From a virus, in the IMG/VR virus record IMGVR_UViG_3300025131_000287, positions 1 to 29,244 of that record: a stretch of 29,244 nucleotides of DNA; one strand, 5' to 3'. Shown here in pieces: positions 1-6,520 of this stretch (its first letter is position 1; each line of letters begins with the position of its first letter). The notes under the pieces were generated by a model. The model searched no databases, was not told where the DNA came from, and saw only the letters and a program-made list of their open reading frames with translations. Both the position numbers and the translations under genes were made by a program.

Positions 1-45
1 ACGACAGTCTGACCTCTTGTCCTTCACCAAGTCACCGACTTTCAC
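1..45 (-). CDS. VGDLV-family small protein, N-terminal fragment (cut by window edge)
   Basis: Fifteen codons are visible, from a GTG start at 45, reading MKVGDLVKDKRSDCR and running off the left edge. The start overlaps the TGA of the upstream family gene by 14 nt, and the Shine-Dalgarno GGAGGT lies inside the last codons of that gene. This is the same junction that links the array genes at 5.5-7.9 kb, so the array family continues beyond the window. The function is unknown; the family looks like a small SH3-like beta barrel (inference). Confidence 0.8.
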   Translation of the reverse strand, partial: MKVGDLVKDKRSDCR

Positions 46-57
46 TGATAACCTCCA
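32..57 (-). repeat. Array junction repeat J1
   Basis: A 26-bp word that encodes, on the minus strand, the end EVISESR-stop of the 32..199 gene, a GGAGGT Shine-Dalgarno and, one frame shifted, the GTG start and MKVG of the next gene. It is identical to the copy at 5845-5870 and differs by one base from that at 5694-5719, more than 5 kb away. Confidence 0.9.
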
Positions 58-199
58 AGTCATAATCACGAACACGATAGCCCATCATCCCGTCTGCCCA
101 CAAAATATTAAACATACCCGCCGATTCCCACACTCGTTTAACCAGTATTCCTCGACGGTAAAACCCAGACTTTGTTTTTACCAAATCACCGACTTTCAC
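32..199 (-). CDS. VGDLV-family small protein (55 aa)
   Basis: Reads MKVGDLVKTKSGFYRRG at the N-terminus and DYDLEVISESR at the C-terminus. The pattern (charged N-terminal strand, Gly-Ile-Val strand, central strand with Trp-Ala-Asp-Gly, conserved tail) matches the tandem array at 5.5-7.9 kb. The start is GTG, overlapping the TGA of the upstream lipoprotein gene by 4 nt, so it is the second gene of a short unit driven by the promoter at 609-637. Its function is not known. Related short proteins are common in phage genomes and are probably SH3-like barrels (inference). Confidence 0.85.
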   Translation of the reverse strand: MKVGDLVKTKSGFYRRGILVKRVWESAGMFNILWADGMMGYRVRDYDLEVISESR

Positions 200-552
200 T
201 GTATCCACAAATCAGGATGATGACTCAGCATGTGAGCTAACTTGTTAAACTTCTCTGTATCGTGAGAAAATCTCTTCTCTAATAGATACTGTACCACATC
301 TGGCTTGTTAACTGTGGCAGCACTCCACAACAATGCCACCTCCCTACCATCGTTGCCCACTATCGCAGTATCAAGTAAGCTATAGTATCTCTCGCTTCTT
401 GCGAGAAACTCTGCGGGGCATTCCTCGAAAGAGATAGACTGCCGTTGCTCGTCTGAGTTATTCAGTGCCACTGCAAATTGTGATTGCATCGTTGCTCCGC
501 ACCCTGTCCCCAACAAAGACAGGGTGATTATTGTTTTGTTCAATGTATTCAT
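196..552 (-). CDS. Putative lipoprotein (118 aa)
   Basis: The N-terminus has two Lys-containing residues runs, a hydrophobic stretch (residues about 8-17) and Cys18 in the context LLGTGC, a plausible though imperfect lipobox. The mature part is polar; the segment NKPDVVQYLLEKRFS resembles an ankyrin-type helix pair, but one repeat is too little to call a domain. Start ATG at 552 has AAGGAA upstream. It is the first gene after a sigma70-like promoter (609-637) and has an inverted repeat in its leader (573-590). It may be an envelope protein made early in infection, for example an exclusion factor (inference only). Confidence 0.65.
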   Translation of the reverse strand: MNTLNKTIITLSLLGTGCGATMQSQFAVALNNSDEQRQSISFEECPAEFLARSERYYSLLDTAIVGNDGREVALLWSAATVNKPDVVQYLLEKRFSHDTEKFNKLAHMLSHHPDLWIQ

Positions 553-572
553 GTTTTCTCACGTTCCTTTTT

Positions 573-590
573 AGACTAGATATATAGTCT
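573..590. promoter_or_regulatory. Inverted repeat in 5' leader
   Basis: AGACTA and TAGTCT arms (6 bp) flank a 6-bp AT-rich centre, between the predicted transcription start (about 602) and the ribosome-binding site of the lipoprotein gene at 552. It could be a repressor site or a small RNA hairpin. There is no U tract, so it is not a terminator. Confidence 0.4.
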
Positions 591-608
591 CTTCTCAAAC
601 TTGACTAC

Positions 609-637
609 ATTAAATCATATTATTTGTCGGTTGTCAA
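609..637 (-). promoter_or_regulatory. Sigma70-like promoter for the 552 gene
   Basis: On the minus strand TTGACA (637-632), 17-bp spacer, TTTAAT (614-609). It lies in a 205-bp AT-rich gap and points at the lipoprotein gene. The predicted start of transcription is near 602. Confidence 0.65.
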
Positions 638-757
638 GTAAAAAAACATAATTCAATAATATCAAGGTTTTAAGGCGAGTTAATATGTTTTCCTCCCAAT
701 GTATCCAGTTAGTGGTGATAGTGCTGTTAGAGTCGCATCCTCGCGCTCCTAAGCACC

Positions 758-991
758 TTATCTATCAATTACCCTTATCCACTCGTGGCGAGGCTCACAA
801 TAAAAGTCGATTTCCTCTATGTAAACCAAGTGTTTCACTACTCTCTTCTCCCTCCCGTATGTTCCCTCCATCCGATTGACACTGTAAGGCTTAAGCACCA
901 CGGCTATCATTCCCTTGGCGTTGTTCTCGAAGACATCATAGTCATGAATTATCTCGACGAACATGCCTTTGCCTATCTCAGCATCAGTCAT
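758..991 (-). CDS. Hypothetical protein, possible SH3-like (77 aa)
   Basis: Reads MTDAEIGKGMFVEIIHDYDV at the start. The IGKGMFVEI segment followed by a strand ending in IAVVLKP recalls the IGDLV opening of the array proteins, so it may be a distant member of the same barrel fold (weak). I chose ATG 991, which overlaps the previous stop by 8 nt; an in-frame ATG at 1027 would add 12 residues. It is the last gene of the unit that begins with the VWA gene. Function unknown. Confidence 0.6.
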   Translation of the reverse strand: MTDAEIGKGMFVEIIHDYDVFENNAKGMIAVVLKPYSVNRMEGTYGREKRVVKHLVYIEEIDFYCEPRHEWIRVIDR

Positions 992-1178
992 CCGCTGCGA
1001 ACCTGTCAGGCCTGAACCCTGCGACATGGCGATCTTCTGCCGTTGGCTCGTAGGTTAAACTGCCACCTGCCAAGAAGGATCCACCAAACTGAATCAATGG
1101 CAAGGCAACCACCCTATGCAATAGCAATCGGTGGCTATCTGGGAGCATGCTTACTAGATTTCTCACTGTATTGAACAT
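984..1178 (-). CDS. Hypothetical protein (64 aa)
   Basis: Start ATG 1178 comes 2 nt after the stop of the VWA gene and has GGAG seven bases upstream, inside the last codons of that gene, so translation is probably coupled. The protein has a basic amphipathic N-terminus (MFNTVRNLVS), a moderately hydrophobic middle (VVALPLIQFGGSFLAGGSL) that could be a short membrane segment, and a charged tail. No family was recognised. A longer form starting at 1250 would overlap the VWA gene by 71 nt and lacks a ribosome-binding site. Confidence 0.55.
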   Translation of the reverse strand: MFNTVRNLVSMLPDSHRLLLHRVVALPLIQFGGSFLAGGSLTYEPTAEDRHVAGFRPDRFAADD

Positions 1179-1179
1179 G

Positions 1180-2421
1180 TTAGGACTCCATATCTTTTTT
1201 TGGTATCGCGATGATTCTCTCATTAGTCGCGAAGTAAGGACGATTAGCATAATATTCAGTGGTTATCCACATCCTCTGAGACTTTGAAACCACAGGTTTT
1301 GGAGCACACATATCTGTCAAGATGATGTGGCCATCAAACTTGTGCTCGTTGACCCACTTTGTTGGAGCATCGAAGCATGTGCCACCACACGAGACTCGCT
1401 CCCACTTGCGGCGTTCACCTTTTTTCCAGACAAACACCTTGTCTTCTACCACTGCGGTATCGAAAGGCACCACGGTGAATTCAGCTATCGAGGATAGCTT
1501 GTTCAACTCAGAGAAGAAAGTGGCTAACATATCGGCAGATACAGAACCAGATTGATCAATTGATATAGCCACTCTTGCCACCCTATCCGACTTTTTTCCA
1601 GAATGGATGTATGGGTATCTCTTGTTAATACGACGGATGCTGGACTTTCTGCTAGACTTTTGAGAAGTTTTGATGAAGTATCTCAAAACCTTTTTCCAGT
1701 CTATTGTGCTTCTAATGCCCCTCAGTATGTCCTCTCTACAGGAAGCTGAGACAGAGCCCCAACTGTTTGACTTCGCAGCTTCCTCTGCTGCTTTCTCGAT
1801 GATGCCCTTGAGTCTTTCACTGGCAATGTTACGCGATGCTTCTGATGCCTTGCCCCAACCGCCATGATCATCAAAGCTATCTATAGCCAATTCGCCTTCG
1901 CCTTCGCCCTGACTGCCTTCCTCGCCCTGTCCCTTGCCGGACTCCCCGTCTGGTGAGCCCTCTGGCAAAGATGGCATGTTTTTCATATACCACTCGGCAG
2001 ACTTGCCAGGTGGCGTATCTTCAAATGGGGTGCCGACTACACCTGGCTTTAGGCAACCTTCTGGCAGGTTTGACAAGTGTGAATTGATGGATAAATCAGT
2101 GGCAATATTCCACAGCTGTCTTTCCCGCTTGCCTCCACTAAGCACTTCTGGCGGGAGTCTATCAGTAACATGCAGAAAGACAATGTGATAAAGCTCGTGC
2201 TTGAGCACATCTTTCCTCTCTTCGTCAGTCAGTCCCGCAAAGAAAGAAGGGTTATACAGCATTTCAAACTGTGCTGAGTCGGGATTGACGCAGACACCTG
2301 CTGTGGGAATTCCAGTATGAGATCTTTTATCCACCCTCCTAGAGATTGCAGCGAAGAATGGCTCGTCCATCAGAAGACGAGCCATGTGCAAATTTAAATC
2401 AAACTGTTTTTCAATGTCCAT
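1180..2421 (-). CDS. VWA-like / DUF2201-type putative metallopeptidase, partner of MoxR
   Basis: A 413-aa protein with two recognisable parts. The N-terminal half has an HExxH zinc-peptidase-like motif (HELYH, residues 75-79) in the context of DUF2201 metallopeptidase-like proteins. A low-complexity Gly/Glu/Ser linker (about 150-180) follows. The C-terminal half is a von Willebrand A-like domain with a MIDAS start DQSGS (289-293), a Thr-containing second loop (GGTCFDAP) and DGHIILTD. Such proteins pair with MoxR-type AAA+ ATPases, and the next gene upstream is exactly that. The pair may act as a metal-dependent chaperone or insertase; the phage role is unknown. First gene after the promoter at 2452-2480. 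Confidence 0.85.
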   Translation of the reverse strand: MDIEKQFDLNLHMARLLMDEPFFAAISRRVDKRSHTGIPTAGVCVNPDSAQFEMLYNPSFFAGLTDEERKDVLKHELYHIVFLHVTDRLPPEVLSGGKRERQLWNIATDLSINSHLSNLPEGCLKPGVVGTPFEDTPPGKSAEWYMKNMPSLPEGSPDGESGKGQGEEGSQGEGEGELAIDSFDDHGGWGKASEASRNIASERLKGIIEKAAEEAAKSNSWGSVSASCREDILRGIRSTIDWKKVLRYFIKTSQKSSRKSSIRRINKRYPYIHSGKKSDRVARVAISIDQSGSVSADMLATFFSELNKLSSIAEFTVVPFDTAVVEDKVFVWKKGERRKWERVSCGGTCFDAPTKWVNEHKFDGHIILTDMCAPKPVVSKSQRMWITTEYYANRPYFATNERIIAIPKKDMES

Positions 2422-2451
2422 AATCTCACTCTCTTTTCAAAATGTGATAAC

Positions 2452-2480
2452 ATCTTATCAAACAAAAATCAGAAAGTCAA
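2452..2480 (-). promoter_or_regulatory. Sigma70-like promoter for the VWA gene
   Basis: Minus strand TTGACT (2480-2475), 17-bp spacer, TAAGAT (2457-2452). It begins just after the stop of the MoxR gene, so ATPase and VWA gene have separate promoters although adjacent. Confidence 0.7.
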
Positions 2481-2484
2481 GAAA

Positions 2485-3573
2485 TTATTTGCCTTCCTCT
2501 GATATATCCATATCCTCACCAGTGAGAATAGAGACGATGAAAGAACTCACTGACTTACCGTCAACCACTGCCTCGTGCATACCAATCGTATTGGCTAATT
2601 CATTGCCAACGCCACCTAACACTGTCCACAGCTTCATGGCGGCCTCAGATGGGAGTGATATAAAATATCGTGCCAAGTTGTTAATTTGTTCCTCTGGCAG
2701 CTTTTCTGCAAAAGATTTTACAGAATCGAACTTTTCAATGATAGCTGAGTGATCATTGATGCCGAAGTCTTTTGTCTTTTCAATCTTGCCCTTCACGAGA
2801 ATGTCTTCTACTGATACCTGCCTCTCATAGTTGGCAATGAAGTCATTAAAAGAAACAGCAGCTTCAAACCCAACAAAGGCACTAGTCAGGGAATACAGAG
2901 CAGGTGGCACCTCTTCAACATCTAGCATACCCGCCTTCGTAAGACAGTCGCTTAAACGCTCCCAAGAGCGGCGAGAAGGATAAACCTTGTTTGGCTCATA
3001 ATCATCCAGATGCTCCAAGTGGTTACGGTTGTGATTAACGAAGTCCCAGACAATGCTGTGAACCTTGCCCGTTGCCCAGGATAGCCAATCTTCGACAGAT
3101 GGCTCCACATCAAACACTGTCCAACGATCTAGCTCGGCAGGATCCATCTCACCTACCTGATATTGTTCGCCATGCTCGCCACCGTTGACGGCGGCAAACA
3201 CTAGCGTATCAGGGTGAAGGGTGTGGCCATTAAGCTTTCTGCTATCAGTAAGCTCAAAGATGCCTTGACGGACTTCCAAGGTAGCCCTATCGACTTCATC
3301 AAGAAACAGGATGACAGGCTCGTCACATGCGTTCTTGAACCAGTCAGGCGGGTTAAAGCATGTGCTATTGTCCTCGATAGAAGGAAGGCCAACTAGATCG
3401 CCCTCAGTCATTTGAGACGCACGACGTTCAACAATCGCGATTCCCATCTTTTCAGCATACTGGTACACAACCGTGGACTTGCCAATGCCATGCCTGCCCC
3501 TCAAAAGGACTGGCTTTCGCACGTCGGTTACGAATTTAACAATTTCCGAAAAGGTTTTAAAGTCAACTGCCAT
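2485..3573 (-). CDS. MoxR-family AAA+ ATPase (CobS-like)
   Basis: 362 aa. Walker A GRHGIGKST (26-34), Walker B VILFLDEVDRA (about 87-97), sensor Asn130 in FAAVN, and an Arg-finger candidate in ELDRW (Arg150). The order and the GEMDPAELDR stretch are typical of MoxR/CobS-type ATPases, which work as hexamers with a VWA-domain partner. The downstream gene encodes such a partner. Related ATPases are reported from T4-like marine phages, where their substrate is unknown. It has its own promoter at 3626-3654. Confidence 0.85.
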   Translation of the reverse strand: MAVDFKTFSEIVKFVTDVRKPVLLRGRHGIGKSTVVYQYAEKMGIAIVERRASQMTEGDLVGLPSIEDNSTCFNPPDWFKNACDEPVILFLDEVDRATLEVRQGIFELTDSRKLNGHTLHPDTLVFAAVNGGEHGEQYQVGEMDPAELDRWTVFDVEPSVEDWLSWATGKVHSIVWDFVNHNRNHLEHLDDYEPNKVYPSRRSWERLSDCLTKAGMLDVEEVPPALYSLTSAFVGFEAAVSFNDFIANYERQVSVEDILVKGKIEKTKDFGINDHSAIIEKFDSVKSFAEKLPEEQINNLARYFISLPSEAAMKLWTVLGGVGNELANTIGMHEAVVDGKSVSSFIVSILTGEDMDISEEGK

Positions 3574-3625
3574 GATGTATCTCCTATTAGTAATTAGCAG
3601 TTAATGTTTCGTTCGATGTGTTTAT

Positions 3626-3654
3626 ATCTTCCCATAAAAAAATAAATTTGTCAA
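3626..3654 (-). promoter_or_regulatory. Sigma70-like promoter for the MoxR gene
   Basis: Minus strand TTGACA (3654-3649), 17-bp spacer, GAAGAT (3631-3626). The -35 is perfect and the -10 weak. Predicted transcription start near 3619. Confidence 0.55.
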
Positions 3655-3708
3655 GAGAAAAATGAACATTTAAATGAATTCAAGCACTTAGCCCAAAATC
3701 ATTATTTT

Positions 3709-4293
3709 TCAACCAGTGCGAGCCATTCCCTCTTTTGATATTCGGACTAATGCTTGCTGGCCAGCTAACTTTGCTCTAGGGTTGCTCTCCTGGCTAATCA
3801 TGATTGACAGCTTCAAGGTGCAATTTCTATGGGTAGCAATATCACTCGCAAGATATGCCGAATATCCCAGACTGCCGTCGCGGAAGCTTCTATATATGTC
3901 TTCGAGCACATCACCAGGAGTATCACTATTTTTCCTCACTGTCATACCGTCTGAATATGTCCACCATTCATTTTTAACAAAAGAACACCTGATAACCCAT
4001 GCCGACACTTTTCCCTTGCACCTGTGATACAACTTCCTGATTTCCTCTTCATCATTAATGCGGCCTGTTTGAATCATGGACAGTTTTGCAATATTAGACT
4101 TGCCTTTTTTCAATATCTCGACGGCACGATCACATAAATTCGCATTTTCTGCCAAATAGTACCGAGCTTGTAGGTGGCCATAATTAGCCAGCCAAACTTG
4201 TATGGCCTCGTCGCAATACTGATTCCTTGCAAGGTTGTTCAAGTCTGTATTGCACATCCTGTGCAGGTTTTCGAGCAATCCATTAGCTTTCAT
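3709..4293 (-). CDS. Hypothetical protein (194 aa), alpha-helical
   Basis: Mostly helical by composition. The N-terminal half holds pieces such as CDEAIQVWLANYGHLQARYY and CDRAVEILKKGKSNIAKL, which look like short helical hairpins of the HEAT or TPR kind (weak). The C-terminal half has DIATHRNCTLKLSIMIS. No signal peptide or membrane segment. The start ATG 4293 overlaps the previous gene by 11 nt, so the two are co-expressed from the promoter at 4547-4575. Function not recognised. Confidence 0.65.
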   Translation of the reverse strand: MKANGLLENLHRMCNTDLNNLARNQYCDEAIQVWLANYGHLQARYYLAENANLCDRAVEILKKGKSNIAKLSMIQTGRINDEEEIRKLYHRCKGKVSAWVIRCSFVKNEWWTYSDGMTVRKNSDTPGDVLEDIYRSFRDGSLGYSAYLASDIATHRNCTLKLSIMISQESNPRAKLAGQQALVRISKEGMARTG

Positions 4294-4492
4294 AAATCTT
4301 CTCTTTCATTTCTTCTAAAACTTCAAGAATATCATTTCTCTCATATCCCCATATCTTAGGGGCAGAGCACTCTATCTTTTCCACCATTTCATTTATGATA
4401 GCAAGCACGTCATCTTTTGTCAAGATTTCGCTTCTTGCTTTCTTTTCCCCCTTCTCAGTTTCAGGGTGTAACTCAAATGGATCAATTGTCAT
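4283..4492 (-). CDS. Hypothetical acidic protein (69 aa)
   Basis: A charged, helical protein (ILTKDDVLAIINEMVEKIE, then ILEVLEEMKEKIYES), probably a coiled-coil or helical hairpin. It starts with ATG 4492 about 48 nt after the predicted transcription start of the promoter at 4547-4575 and overlaps the next gene by 11 nt. No family recognised. Confidence 0.6.
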   Translation of the reverse strand: MTIDPFELHPETEKGEKKARSEILTKDDVLAIINEMVEKIECSAPKIWGYERNDILEVLEEMKEKIYES

Positions 4493-4546
4493 TTTGTCTC
4501 CGCAATTGGCTTGTCATTGTTAGTGGCAATCGCCATCAACAAATAC

Positions 4547-4575
4547 ATTATCTCACTTTAAATTAAGAAAGTCAA
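4547..4575 (-). promoter_or_regulatory. Sigma70-like promoter for the 4492 gene
   Basis: Minus strand TTGACT (4575-4570), 17-bp spacer, GATAAT (4552-4547). Lies in the 116-bp gap between the lipoprotein and the 69-aa gene. Confidence 0.7.
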
Positions 4576-4608
4576 GAAAAAAATGAATTCCTGAACAATT
4601 TCAAATGT

Positions 4609-4941
4609 TTATCTTGTTCTTGCTGACGGGCAATAATAGCACATCCGTCGTGGGTGATAAGCACAAAAATATCCGTATTCCTCGTAATCTGCGCCGTACC
4701 AGACTCCTGGTTGTGGATAGCAGTCCAGCCACTCACCGTCGATAACTATATGTTCAGTCGGCTGTCTAGACATATATCTAGGACTCCAACTACAGACATG
4801 AAGACTTCGGCACTCACCCTGACTGTCGCATACCCACTCAGTGTGGTGATAATCATGATGTTTCGGATCGCAATCATCACTATCCTCGAAGTAGCACCCA
4901 CTAGTGCATAACACGATAGCTAACAAAATTAACCTCAACAT
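4609..4941 (-). CDS. Cys-rich putative lipoprotein (110 aa)
   Basis: Hydrophobic N-terminus MLRLILLAIVLCTSGC with a lipobox-like Cys16, followed by an acidic linker and a Cys-, Tyr- and His-rich body (CDPKHHDYHH, CYPQPGVWYGADYEEYG, MCYYCPS) that suggests disulfides in the periplasm. Start ATG 4941 overlaps the upstream VGDLV-family gene by 7 nt. It resembles in style, not in clear sequence, the lipoprotein at 15126-15425. Function unknown. Confidence 0.65.
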   Translation of the reverse strand: MLRLILLAIVLCTSGCYFEDSDDCDPKHHDYHHTEWVCDSQGECRSLHVCSWSPRYMSRQPTEHIVIDGEWLDCYPQPGVWYGADYEEYGYFCAYHPRRMCYYCPSARTR

Positions 4942-5135
4942 CGCGGGTTAACCCGCTTATATGTCATCTTGTCAACCATGCAAAGTGATGGGGAAGATGT
5001 ACCGCTCCACAATACCCGCATAGGGATTGATGGGGAATAACCCGTCTCATTGAAAATCGGAGCCTCCTTTGACACGACAATACCATGGTGTTTGTCGCTC
5101 AGTCTCATTATTAAATCGCCGATTCTGATGTCCAC
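4935..5135 (-). CDS. VGDLV-family small protein (66 aa)
   Basis: Reads MDIRIGDLIMRLSDKHHGIVV, the same N-terminal plan as the array genes. I chose GTG 5135 because GGAGGT lies seven bases upstream; a TTG at 5150 in the same frame would place the ribosome-binding site inside the gene. The start region overlaps the end of the 5111..5305 gene by 25 nt. It lacks the EVISESR tail (ends YKRVNPRC), so its 3' junction is not the array type. Confidence 0.75.
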   Translation of the reverse strand: MDIRIGDLIMRLSDKHHGIVVSKEAPIFNETGYSPSIPMRVLWSGTSSPSLCMVDKMTYKRVNPRC

Positions 5136-5305
5136 TTCTCTAACCTCCAATGTGGCTCACTAAAATTAAATTCTTGGCCCTTATGCAGTACCCTGAACAC
5201 TCTAGCATTATCTTTTTTCTCTATTTTCAAAATCACTGCCACTCCATAGCAGCAATCCGTATGTGGATTGTTGTCATATATCCTGACTTTGTCGCCTACT
5301 TTCAT
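5111..5305 (-). CDS. VGDLV-family small protein (64 aa)
   Basis: Reads MKVGDKVRIYDNNPHT and then GVAVILKIEKKDNARVFRVL, the barrel-like pattern of the family. A longer frame up to 5377 exists, but the promoter at 5336-5364 falls inside that extension and AGGAA precedes ATG 5305, so the short form is right. It is the first gene of a new unit; the end of the gene holds the GGAGGT of the next one. Confidence 0.8.
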   Translation of the reverse strand: MKVGDKVRIYDNNPHTDCCYGVAVILKIEKKDNARVFRVLHKGQEFNFSEPHWRLEKWTSESAI

Positions 5306-5335
5306 TAATGTTCCTGTTTTCTTGATTGTGTCTAT

Positions 5336-5364
5336 ATCATAACAAATGAATTTTAAAAAGTCAA
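5336..5364 (-). promoter_or_regulatory. Sigma70-like promoter for the 5305 gene
   Basis: Minus strand TTGACT (5364-5359), 17-bp spacer, TATGAT (5341-5336). Predicted transcription start near 5329, 24 nt before the ATG. It marks the end of the large array unit. Confidence 0.75.
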
Positions 5365-5373
5365 GTGTTTTTT

Positions 5374-5541
5374 TCAAGCTATTGTTTTTTTTGAGAATTT
5401 GATGTTTTCACCGTACTCTTGCTGCAATTCCTTCTTTTTTTTCTCACATACATGATCAAGTGCATAGATGTGCTGCTTTGCGCCACTGCCGATACGGTAT
5501 GATAAATGATATATCGTTGTAGTATTAGTCTTGTTTGCCAC
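5374..5541 (-). CDS. Small basic hypothetical protein (55 aa) at an array junction
   Basis: GTG start at 5541, reading MANKTNTTTIYHLSYRIGSG and ending in a Lys-rich helix (CEKKKKELQQ). It is not related to its neighbours, yet its GTG sits where the junction start of the array sits: GGAGGTGCTGA-GTG, within the LEVLS tail codons of the upstream gene. So the upstream half of the junction word is kept and the downstream half replaced. A competing 80-aa frame over the same DNA has no ribosome-binding site. Stop TGA at 5374-5376. Confidence 0.65.
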   Translation of the reverse strand: MANKTNTTTIYHLSYRIGSGAKQHIYALDHVCEKKKKELQQEYGENIKFSKKTIA

Positions 5542-5707
5542 TCAGCACCTCCAATTGATGAAGTCCCCACTCGTTCCGATCTCCCGAGAACCAGTGTACT
5601 ATCGCTGCCTCCATTGGCCAATGAAGGCGTTCAACCACAATACCCATAGATTTCCTGTATTTCTTCCAGCCTTTGTCTTTTGGTATTACTAAGCTACCGA
5701 CTTTCAC
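5525..5707 (-). CDS. VGDLV-family small protein (60 aa)
   Basis: From GTG 5707: MKVGSLVIPKDKGWKKYRKS, GIVVERLHWP, tail LHQLEVLSGKQD. The start lies in the conserved junction, overlapping the TAG of the upstream gene by 14 nt, with GGAGGT in the upstream coding sequence. A longer frame from 5752 would read through the upstream gene and is not used. The tail keeps LEVLS but then diverges (GKQD), because the next gene at this junction is not a family member. Confidence 0.8.
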   Translation of the reverse strand: MKVGSLVIPKDKGWKKYRKSMGIVVERLHWPMEAAIVHWFSGDRNEWGLHQLEVLSGKQD

Positions 5708-5719
5708 TGATAACCTCCA
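5694..5719 (-). repeat. Array junction repeat J2
   Basis: Same 26-bp word as J1 with one change, giving TAG instead of TGA as the upstream stop and MKVGS instead of MKVGD downstream. It links the 5694..5858 and 5525..5707 genes. Confidence 0.9.
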
Positions 5720-5858
5720 CGCACTGTTCATTCCACCACTCTTTGTTTCCAAGATTCGTTAACACCCAAATGTCAGGGCACCCAACCGAAAGGATAACGC
5801 CAATGGAAGCAACCAGCGTGTATTCAGATTTGTATTTCACCATATCACCGACTTTCAC
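5694..5858 (-). CDS. VGDLV-family small protein (54 aa)
   Basis: MKVGDMVKYKSEYT at the start, CPDIWVLTNLGNKEWWNE in the middle and CVEVISESR at the end. It is clearly the sister of the 6860..7066 gene (MKVGDLVKYKSEYI, HPDIWVWTNLGAQERWNE, YVEVISESR), with a shorter loop after the first strand. Two or more other family genes lie between them, so one was copied and moved within the array. GTG start, 14-nt overlap with the gene upstream. Confidence 0.85.
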   Translation of the reverse strand: MKVGDMVKYKSEYTLVASIGVILSVGCPDIWVLTNLGNKEWWNEQCVEVISESR

Positions 5859-5870
5859 TGATAACCTCCA
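5845..5870 (-). repeat. Array junction repeat J3
   Basis: Identical over 26 bp to J1 (32-57). Encodes EVISESR-stop, GGAGGT and the GTG start of the 5858 gene. Confidence 0.9.
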
Positions 5871-6018
5871 ACGCTTCCAGATCTCCCAAGAGATGCTTTT
5901 GTATTCTGGGTTTTTCTCCAGTCCAGCAAACTTCTATCATAGAAGGCATCGGAGGTACACAGACTACTATGCCCAACTCTCCCCATAGTTTACCCTTCAC
6001 CAAGTCACCTACTTTCAC
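5845..6018 (-). CDS. VGDLV-family small protein (57 aa)
   Basis: MKVGDLVKGKLWGELGIVV, then IEVCWTGEKPRIQKHL and tail LEALEVISESR. It has the family order of strands: opening VGDLV, a GIVV strand, a strand with Trp-x-Gly, and the conserved tail. GTG start at 6018 in the junction word, with a 14-nt overlap. Below the 60-codon limit that many gene finders use, so it is easily missed. Function unknown. Confidence 0.85.
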   Translation of the reverse strand: MKVGDLVKGKLWGELGIVVCVPPMPSMIEVCWTGEKPRIQKHLLGDLEALEVISESR

Positions 6019-6030
6019 TGATTAACTCCA
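6005..6030 (-). repeat. Array junction repeat J4
   Basis: Junction word with a few changes: the upstream tail is ELISESR and the Shine-Dalgarno is weakened to GGAGTT. Still TGA/GTG in the 14-nt overlap. Confidence 0.85.
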
Positions 6031-6193
6031 GGGCATGATAGCTCCATACACAGTGGCCACTCGTAGTCATAACATGGATGTCTGGGTTCTCAAAGGGGCA
6101 TTTCTCGTAACTCGGACTCCCGCCGTGGTAGCCGATTCCCGTTACAATACCTACAACCCCACGACCGGACAGCACTAAATCACCGACTTTCAC
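6005..6193 (-). CDS. VGDLV-family small protein (62 aa)
   Basis: MKVGDLVLSGRGVVGIVTGI, CPFENPDIHVMTTSGHCVW, tail YHALELISESR. The NPDIHV/W segment followed by T-x-x-G is shared with the 5858 and 7066 genes (DIWV-x-TNLG), so the three form a subfamily. GTG start 6193, 14-nt overlap with the previous gene. Confidence 0.85.
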   Translation of the reverse strand: MKVGDLVLSGRGVVGIVTGIGYHGGSPSYEKCPFENPDIHVMTTSGHCVWSYHALELISESR

Positions 6194-6205
6194 TGATTAC
6201 CTCAC
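6180..6205 (-). repeat. Array junction repeat J5
   Basis: Junction word with GAGGTAATC in place of GAGGTTATC; the peptide EVISESR and the GTG start are unchanged. Confidence 0.85.
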
Positions 6206-6359
6206 ATTGGCTAGTCACCACACAGCGAGTAATACCGTCTTCTGTATCGTAAATCACCAATGTCCCACCTTCCAGATTATTAGATAACACGACACCATGA
6301 CTGTCGTCGAAGCGATACATGATATAATCGCCAGGTTTAATATAGTCACTGTATTTCAT
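6180..6359 (-). CDS. VGDLV-like small protein (59 aa), PGD subtype
   Basis: Starts MKYSDYIKPGDYIMYRFDDS, so the opening is PGDYI rather than VGDLV, then GVVLSNNLEGGTLVIYDTE and tail CEVISESR. The middle and tail align with the 7138..7359 gene (GIVLYDNAEGGTYKIYDME, CEVLSEAR), a second duplicated pair in the array. Its ATG overlaps the upstream stop by 4 nt (ATGA), unlike the 14-nt overlap of most members. Missed by a 60-codon cutoff. Confidence 0.8.
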   Translation of the reverse strand: MKYSDYIKPGDYIMYRFDDSHGVVLSNNLEGGTLVIYDTEDGITRCVVTSQCEVISESR

Positions 6360-6520
6360 AAAGGCACCACGACTTCCTTGTTATACCATAGAAACATGCT
6401 ATGATTATGCGAGTAAATTCGCCAGTATGGGCGATTCTGTGGGCACTCACCCGTAATGATTCCCCACACTTGCCTGCCTAGGAATGTCCTATCAGTCTTT
6501 ACTAGGTCGCCGATTTTCAT
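6356..6520 (-). CDS. VGDLV-family small protein (54 aa)
   Basis: MKIGDLVKTDRTFLGRQVWG, IITGECPQNRPYWRIYSHN, ends EVVVPL. The first seven codons use GGC for Gly, and this removes the stop that the junction normally gives the upstream gene. It lacks the EVISESR tail; its stop overlaps the next ATG as ATGA. ATG start at 6520. Confidence 0.8.
   Translation of the reverse strand: MKIGDLVKTDRTFLGRQVWGIITGECPQNRPYWRIYSHNHSMFLWYNKEVVVPL

Noticed and set aside
687-697. Strong Shine-Dalgarno GGGAGGAAAAC on the minus strand in the 553-757 gap
   Set aside because: No ATG, GTG or TTG at the right distance opens a frame of useful length; probably chance or decay.
5379-5621. 80-aa minus-strand frame
   Set aside because: No start signal; the 55-aa gene from GTG 5541 in another frame has a perfect ribosome-binding site.
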